NCBI RefSeq assembly: GCF_001677275.1
Contig: NZ_CP016179.1
Location: 276,943 to 340,942, forward strand
Reading direction: 5' to 3'
Source of the DNA: Vibrio breoganii
GTDB taxonomy: Bacteria > Pseudomonadota > Gammaproteobacteria > Enterobacterales > Vibrionaceae
DNA length: 64,000 bases
Position numbers and translations under genes: made by a program. Each line of letters starts with the position of its first letter. The stretch's first letter is position 1. The notes below the pieces were generated by a model. The model worked only from the letters and a program-made list of their open reading frames with translations, was not told the DNA's origin and searched no databases. Shown one piece after another: positions 59,958 through 64,000 of the stretch.

Positions 59958-60878
59958 ATGTCTTTGGGCACTACCACTTTGCAGCCACTAATTGTGGCTG
60001 TTTCGTCGTCTGCGATATTTAAGCAGGATTTTGAAGATGCTATATATAAGAGCGATCCTGCGGAGTACGCTAAGTATCAAGAAGAAAATGTAGATACTCC
60101 CTTGGAAAAGGGGCCGGCTTTTTCGTTTGTAGCACGACTGCTAGATCTTAATGACTCGCTAGGTAGGCAGGTTGTCGATGTGGTGGTTCTATCTCGAAAC
60201 TCGGCTTTAACCGGTCGCCGCATTTTCAGTTCGATACAGCATTATGGCTTGGGCATAGAGAGAGCGATTTTTACGGATGGTTACGCGCCTCATACATTTC
60301 TGTCAGCCTTGGGTTCACACCTGTACTTAAGCCCAAATGAGCCTGATGTACGTGAAGCGTTAGCGATGGGGAATCCCGCGGGTCTCATTGTCGACAATGA
60401 ACACCAAGAGCATCAAAAGGGTCGCTCACTTAGGGTTGCGTTTGATTTTGACGGCGTTATTTCTGATGATGGCTCAGAGCGTGTATACGCAGAGTCAGGG
60501 ATAGAGGCCTTTCATCAGCATGAGACGTTAAAGAAGGATGTCCCGCATGACCTAGGGCCGCTTGCGGCGCTGCTAAGTAAGCTCGCAGAGATTCGAGAGA
60601 TAGAGGAATCGTTCGCTCTGGGTAATCCTGACTACACGGTGGCAATTAAGATATGTATTGTCACTGCACGCTCTCGCGATGGGTTTGATCGAGCGGTAAC
60701 GACGCTAAAAATGCTGGGTGTGCCGGTTGATTTTGCAGCGTTCTTGGCAGGGACAAGTAAGGAGCCTATCTTGGATGCGTTAAGGCCAATCATATTCTTT
60801 GATGACCAGTCGAGGCATTTAAGCGCCTCATCCGATAAAACAAGCTTAATCCATATTCCTTTCGGTGTGAGAAACTAA
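59958..60878 (+). CDS. Cytosolic 5'-nucleotidase-family protein
   Basis: The 306-aa protein fits the 5'-nucleotidase family of PF06189: 'LIVAVSSSAIFKQDFEDAIY', then VVVLSRNSALTGRRIFSSIQ and DGYAPHTFLSALGSHLYLSP. Another motif, AFDFDGVISDDGSE near 160, is the HAD nucleophile loop (DxDGV) and is followed by KICIVTARSRDG and FFDDQSRHL. It dephosphorylates nucleoside monophosphates. The terminator at 60952 follows. Confidence 0.75.
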   Translation: MSLGTTTLQPLIVAVSSSAIFKQDFEDAIYKSDPAEYAKYQEENVDTPLEKGPAFSFVARLLDLNDSLGRQVVDVVVLSRNSALTGRRIFSSIQHYGLGIERAIFTDGYAPHTFLSALGSHLYLSPNEPDVREALAMGNPAGLIVDNEHQEHQKGRSLRVAFDFDGVISDDGSERVYAESGIEAFHQHETLKKDVPHDLGPLAALLSKLAEIREIEESFALGNPDYTVAIKICIVTARSRDGFDRAVTTLKMLGVPVDFAAFLAGTSKEPILDALRPIIFFDDQSRHLSASSDKTSLIHIPFGVRN

Positions 60879-60951
60879 AGCGCGCTTAGTTAACGAAGAA
60901 AGCTGGTTAGAATTCAATGGAATTTTAATCGGCTTTTTGAGTTTTAGGATG

Positions 60952-60980
60952 TAAAAAAACCGCTCAGAGAGCGGTTTGAT
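60952..60980. terminator. Bidirectional terminator between the nucleotidase and porin genes
   Basis: ACCGCT pairs with AGCGGT around CAGAG (60959-60975). Seven A before the stem give the U tract for the minus-strand porin gene; TTTGAT follows on the plus strand. Confidence 0.75.
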
Positions 60981-61000
60981 CTATAAGCTAAGTTAGCATC

Positions 61001-62365
61001 TTATTTGATGTTGAATGGGATGCTTAGGCTTAGTTTTAGGTCAGTTTGATCTTGGAAGGCATTTGAGTAGCCAGTCCAAGAGTCTGCATCAGACTCGTTC
61101 ATGTATTTGCTGAAGTGAACGCCAACGTCTGCGCCTTTAAGGCTGCCAGATTGGATTTCGTAGTTAGCGAATAGTGAACCACCAAACTCTACTAGTTCTT
61201 TGTAGCCTTCCGCTTGAGCACCGAAGCCAACAGCACCAGAGATACCAACAGTTAGGCCAGGAGCGCCGATGTTGCTAAGGTCGCGTTCAACAGAAGCGAA
61301 GAAAGCAAACTCTCCATCATGGTTGAAGTCAGAACCGTTGTTCCACCAGACATCATAAGCGCCGTTAGAACCGCCGTACGCTTGTGTGGTGCGGTAGTTA
61401 AAGTTGCCTACGTCACCGTGGGTGTCTTCAGAATTTGCAGAAGTGTAAGTACCTTCAACGCGGAAGTTGTATGCACCGACTTCTTTTGCAGTAAGAAGAG
61501 CTAGCTGGTAAGCCAGTTCGTCGTACTCAGTATTGTCGTGGACAAAGTAAGCTTGTGGAGCAATGTAAAAGCCGTCACGAGTAGTGTAATCGAACTTTAC
61601 GTGAGTGTTAGAGCGGTTACCGTCTGTTAGTCCAGCGTAAGCGACCTCAGAGTTGATTCCGCCTGGAAGCGTGTAAGCTAGGCCGATAGAGTATACGTCA
61701 CCTGCGTCTTCGTTATTTGTATCACGGAAGCCGTAAGAGTCCTTAAACCATGGTGCACGATACTCGGTAGCGTAAACAACGCCCAGTTCAAAGCCGTATG
61801 CAGCTACACCGAATTCACCACCCGTGTAAGCACCAGCAGCGAAACTGTAGTTAACATCAAGAGCTGTAGGAACAGATGGCTGGAAGATACCAGCTTGTGC
61901 TGTTAGTACGTCGTTGACGTTGAATTTTAGTGCTGCAGTTTGAATTGCACCGCCGTTGTGTGTGCAATCAGAAGCGAATGCTGCAGAACAAGTGCTCTTG
62001 CCGGTCGGGTTTAGGTCGTAAGGATTGTTTACGCCCCAGAAGTTGAATTCGTGGTCTGCTTCGCCGTTCTGCCACATATCAAATGTAGTGTATGCATTAA
62101 AATCAAAGCCTACTGTATTTGCGATTAGACCTGATTGGAAGTCGATAGATGCGAATGCTGAACCATGGTCAAGATTCGCTGTCTTAGAATCGTCAGCACC
62201 TTCAGCACGAACACGGTCGCGAGCAAATAGTGCTACAGAGCCGTTGATTGCTGAGTCGGCAATAAAGCCTTCTAGTGCGTTGTTTAGTGGGGCTGCGTTG
62301 ATTGAGCCAGCGAAAAGAGTTCCTGCGATAGCTACGCTTAGGAACGTTAGTTTGTTGTTCTTCAT
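61001..62365 (-). CDS. OprD-family outer-membrane porin
   Basis: The 454-aa protein has a signal peptide ending NAA near residue 25 and the family start EGFIADSAINGSVALFARD, like OprD 'GFFEDSSL' openings. Many amphipathic strands follow, with aromatic girdles (YDVWWNNGSDFNHDG; YFVHDNTEYDEL), and the end is LSIPFNIK. OprD-type porins make 18-strand channels for amino acids, sugars or chitin oligosaccharides; the substrate here is unknown. The codon use looks like a well-expressed gene. It is monocistronic between two terminators. Confidence 0.8.
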   Translation of the reverse strand: MKNNKLTFLSVAIAGTLFAGSINAAPLNNALEGFIADSAINGSVALFARDRVRAEGADDSKTANLDHGSAFASIDFQSGLIANTVGFDFNAYTTFDMWQNGEADHEFNFWGVNNPYDLNPTGKSTCSAAFASDCTHNGGAIQTAALKFNVNDVLTAQAGIFQPSVPTALDVNYSFAAGAYTGGEFGVAAYGFELGVVYATEYRAPWFKDSYGFRDTNNEDAGDVYSIGLAYTLPGGINSEVAYAGLTDGNRSNTHVKFDYTTRDGFYIAPQAYFVHDNTEYDELAYQLALLTAKEVGAYNFRVEGTYTSANSEDTHGDVGNFNYRTTQAYGGSNGAYDVWWNNGSDFNHDGEFAFFASVERDLSNIGAPGLTVGISGAVGFGAQAEGYKELVEFGGSLFANYEIQSGSLKGADVGVHFSKYMNESDADSWTGYSNAFQDQTDLKLSLSIPFNIK

Positions 62366-62621
62366 TTTTTGACCTTATGTTGAAAAATCAGTCTAAGTAG
62401 GAAGATCTGACTGATTCGCAAGGTAGTGTTACGCATTTTTATTGAGGTATTGGAAAGCGCGTTTTAGACATTCGAGACGATGCGCAAACAATATTTTGGG
62501 AGTGCGTAGATCAACTTTTAGGGGTGTTAATGCAACTCCCCTCCCCTATTTGGCTGGGCTGATGGAAGAACAGGTGTTAATGCAGGATGGGCGGTGTTGG
62601 TGTGTGGTGCGTCTAGATAAG

Positions 62622-62645
62622 AAAAAGACCAGCTTTGCTGGTCTT
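62622..62645 (-). terminator. Terminator for the short minus-strand gene at 62664
   Basis: AAGACCAGC (62625-62633) pairs with GCTGGTCTT (62637-62645); AAAAA before it is the U tract on the minus strand. Confidence 0.7.
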
Positions 62646-62663
62646 AGGAATTTGAGGTTTGAA

Positions 62664-62783
62664 CTAATTTTTAAGCTCCTTGATGCACTGTAAGATTAGA
62701 CAGAGTTCATCGTAAGAGAGATCGCCAAGGTGGAAACTTTCATGATTTTGAAATGCTGATATAATCTGTCTGGCTTTATACAT
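62664..62783 (-). CDS. Short hypothetical protein (39 aa)
   Basis: From the ATG at 62783 (MYKARQIISAFQNHES), 8 bases after TTTGGAG on the minus strand, the product is 39 aa and ends in a Leu/Cys-rich helix. The frame can be extended to an ATG at 62918, but that start lacks a ribosome binding site and lies in the parS-like repeat. It lies downstream of parB and is possibly expressed. A good terminator follows. Confidence 0.4.
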   Translation of the reverse strand: MYKARQIISAFQNHESFHLGDLSYDELCLILQCIKELKN

Positions 62784-62881
62784 AAGTAACTCCAAAGTTC
62801 TGTGTGTATGGTGTATTGCCACTTGCCTTAAAAGTTTGGTCGCGGATAAGGTGAGTGGCATTCTGTCTATTGCTAAATATG

Positions 62882-62977
62882 GACCATTTCCAGGTGGAAA
62901 TTCTTTGAAAATAGCCATTAACGTGTTGTTTTAAATAAAGAAAAAATCAATATAAAATGGACCACGATGCGCACTTT
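62882..62977. repeat. parS-like element, copy 2, just downstream of parB
   Basis: GACCATTTCCAGGTGGAAAT (palindrome ATTTCCA-GG-TGGAAAT) at 62882 is followed 78 bp later by GACCACGATGCGCACTTT. Between them is A/T-rich sequence. In type Ia plasmids such as P1 and F the centromere lies right after parB, as here. The first copy, at 37453, has the same 78-bp spacing, so both palindrome and box are probably bound by one protein or complex. Confidence 0.6.
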
Positions 62978-62984
62978 AATCACT

Positions 62985-64000
62985 TTAAGATTTGGTCGCG
63001 TGTGTCTTAATTAGCTTGTCAATCTCTTCAATTAGCTCAGCAGGTGCATCACGAAGATGGAACTGCTCATTCTTGAATCTGCCAGATGTTGTGAAAGAGT
63101 TTCTCACTGCTCTAAACTGCGGTTTGGTTACGTCTTTCATATAGTTCACGGTGTTCTTTGCGTTTGCCGCGGTTCTTGGTCGCTTTGTTACTCCAGATTG
63201 TTCAGCAATAAGCTTCACTAGGAGTTGCGCTTGATCATCGCTATCTGTTGCATCTATCTCTTTAACTTGTGGTTCGAGTTGCTGGATGAACTCGTCTAAT
63301 GGCGTTTCCTCAGCGATGGCTTTCGCAGTTGAGTCCCTTAGGGTTTCAAATTGTTTTAATGAAAGCACAGTGTAGTCATCAAAGAGGCTTAGGATTTCTA
63401 CAGGAACACTTGCTGCTTTTGTTGCTTTGGATACTTTAGATTCACTGCAACCCATGTGCTCAGCGACCTTTTTGCTGAATTTTAGATCGGCTTTCAGCCT
63501 CAGGCATGTTACGCCGAAGTCATAGAGGGATTCTTCTTTTGCAGTCGAAAGGTCTTTCGCAAGCTGGAGTTTATCTTCGTTCGATATGAAAAAATCGTAT
63601 TGAGTTAGGTCACAAACCATCACCCAGAAGTTTTCTTCGGCCAATTTACACCCTTGGCGGCGTCGAGAGCCGTCAATGATTTCGATTGGTCCGTCTTTGT
63701 GGTTGATGAAGCCATACGCTGGAGCTAGCTGTCCACGTCGCGCAATGCCCCCTTCTAAAGCTTTGATGTTTGATAGTACAAGCTCTTGTGGGCGTGGGTT
63801 TGTTTCAGAGTCTACATAGGTATCTGCTTCGATTTTATTCCACGCGATGATTTCACTTTCAAATTTGAGGTTCTGGCCACCACAAGGCAGTGTGACAGAC
63901 GCGGAACTGACAGACAGTTCCTTGTAGTTTGAGCCTGCCGTATGGGCTAGAGCGGCTTTGTTTTTGCGTGCTGCTAGTTTTGCAGCTAGGTTATTCTTAC
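62985..64000 (-). CDS. parB: ParB plasmid partition protein, 5'-truncated by window end
   Basis: The minus frame is open from the stop at 62985 to the window edge; at least 338 codons are present and the start is beyond 64000. The nuclease/CTP-binding part includes 'NPRPQELVLSNIKALEGGIA' and 'IEIIDGSRRRQGCKL' (box II GSRRR), as in SopB/P1-type ParB. A helix-turn-helix follows at 'LKFSKKVAEHMGCSESKVSK'. ParB binds parS and works with ParA to place plasmid copies; parA should lie upstream, past the window edge. The segment starting MAEENFWVM is not a real start. Confidence 0.88.
   Translation of the reverse strand, partial: KNNLAAKLAARKNKAALAHTAGSNYKELSVSSASVTLPCGGQNLKFESEIIAWNKIEADTYVDSETNPRPQELVLSNIKALEGGIARRGQLAPAYGFINHKDGPIEIIDGSRRRQGCKLAEENFWVMVCDLTQYDFFISNEDKLQLAKDLSTAKEESLYDFGVTCLRLKADLKFSKKVAEHMGCSESKVSKATKAASVPVEILSLFDDYTVLSLKQFETLRDSTAKAIAEETPLDEFIQQLEPQVKEIDATDSDDQAQLLVKLIAEQSGVTKRPRTAANAKNTVNYMKDVTKPQFRAVRNSFTTSGRFKNEQFHLRDAPAELIEEIDKLIKTHATKS

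Noticed and set aside
62442..62693. 83-aa plus-strand frame
   Set aside because: It crosses the terminator hairpin at 62622-62645 and overlaps the short minus-strand gene.
1..64000. tRNA or rRNA genes
   Set aside because: I saw no sequence with a tRNA T-loop/acceptor pattern or rRNA core motif; a dedicated scan would be needed to exclude them fully.

Overview
The window looks like part of a large plasmid or megaplasmid from a Vibrio-like marine gammaproteobacterium. There are no rRNA, tRNA or core metabolic operons. There are two plasmid-type replication loci, two kinds of partition system, a tyrosine recombinase, a type IV coupling protein, SSB, a type IV pilin cluster and an IS200/IS605 element, among many unknown genes. 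The host guess rests on family resemblance (a Vibrio-like MinE, an RctB-like initiator, TfoX/Sxy relatives, GlyGly-CTERM proteases, an OprD-type porin) recalled from knowledge and not from a search.

Layout. 1-6466: mostly unknown genes with a PAPS-reductase-like ATP pyrophosphatase, a META-domain lipoprotein, a methyltransferase-like protein, a ParB-fold protein and a short RMF/CrpP-like gene. 6628-8451: IS200/IS605-type element with divergent tnpB and tnpA. 8647-11645: unknown gene, a LemA/DUF3137 pair and two coupled small genes. 11711-13449: two TfoX/Sxy-like genes separated by three 14-bp direct repeats at 33-bp period and a near-consensus CRP palindrome. 13643-24175: large adenine-methyltransferase-like protein, exonuclease I homologue, lytic transglycosylase, MscS channel, outer-membrane barrel and unknown genes. 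24200-28024: two paralogous trypsin-like GlyGly-CTERM proteases, each behind the same hairpin-rich leader. 28169-34934: prepilins, DsbC-like protein, DUF4400-like protein, prepilin peptidase and TraD-like coupling protein. 35025-41385: SSB, a decayed HigA antitoxin, small membrane proteins, a K+-channel-like protein, an orphan MinE and a double-HTH zinc-ribbon protein. 41900-54000: the replication/maintenance block. 54534-62783: PhoH2, YdjM-type membrane protein, DksA/TraR-like protein, glycosyltransferase-like protein, 5'-nucleotidase, porin. 62882-64000: a parS-like site and the 3' part of parB, cut by the window end.

Replication/maintenance block. Replicon 1 is a Rep-like protein (42196-43353) preceded by in-phase 22-bp iterons and followed by about 2.9 kb of the same iteron in the opposite orientation, more than 40 copies, partly in 168-bp and 44-bp higher-order repeats. 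A tyrosine recombinase follows, then an actin-like parM with its small partner. Replicon 2 is a 728-aa RctB-like initiator (51202-53388, minus) with nine exact 22-bp iterons and a perfect DnaA box upstream. A parB lies at the right edge, with a palindrome-plus-box repeat just downstream. A second copy of that repeat, with identical 78-bp internal spacing, lies about 25 kb away near minE.

Most interesting points: the very large inverted iteron array, two replication origins within 12 kb, the duplicated parS-like element, the lone minE with an operator-like palindrome, the TfoX-like pair with CRP-like and direct-repeat sites, and the conserved leader RNA of the two proteases.
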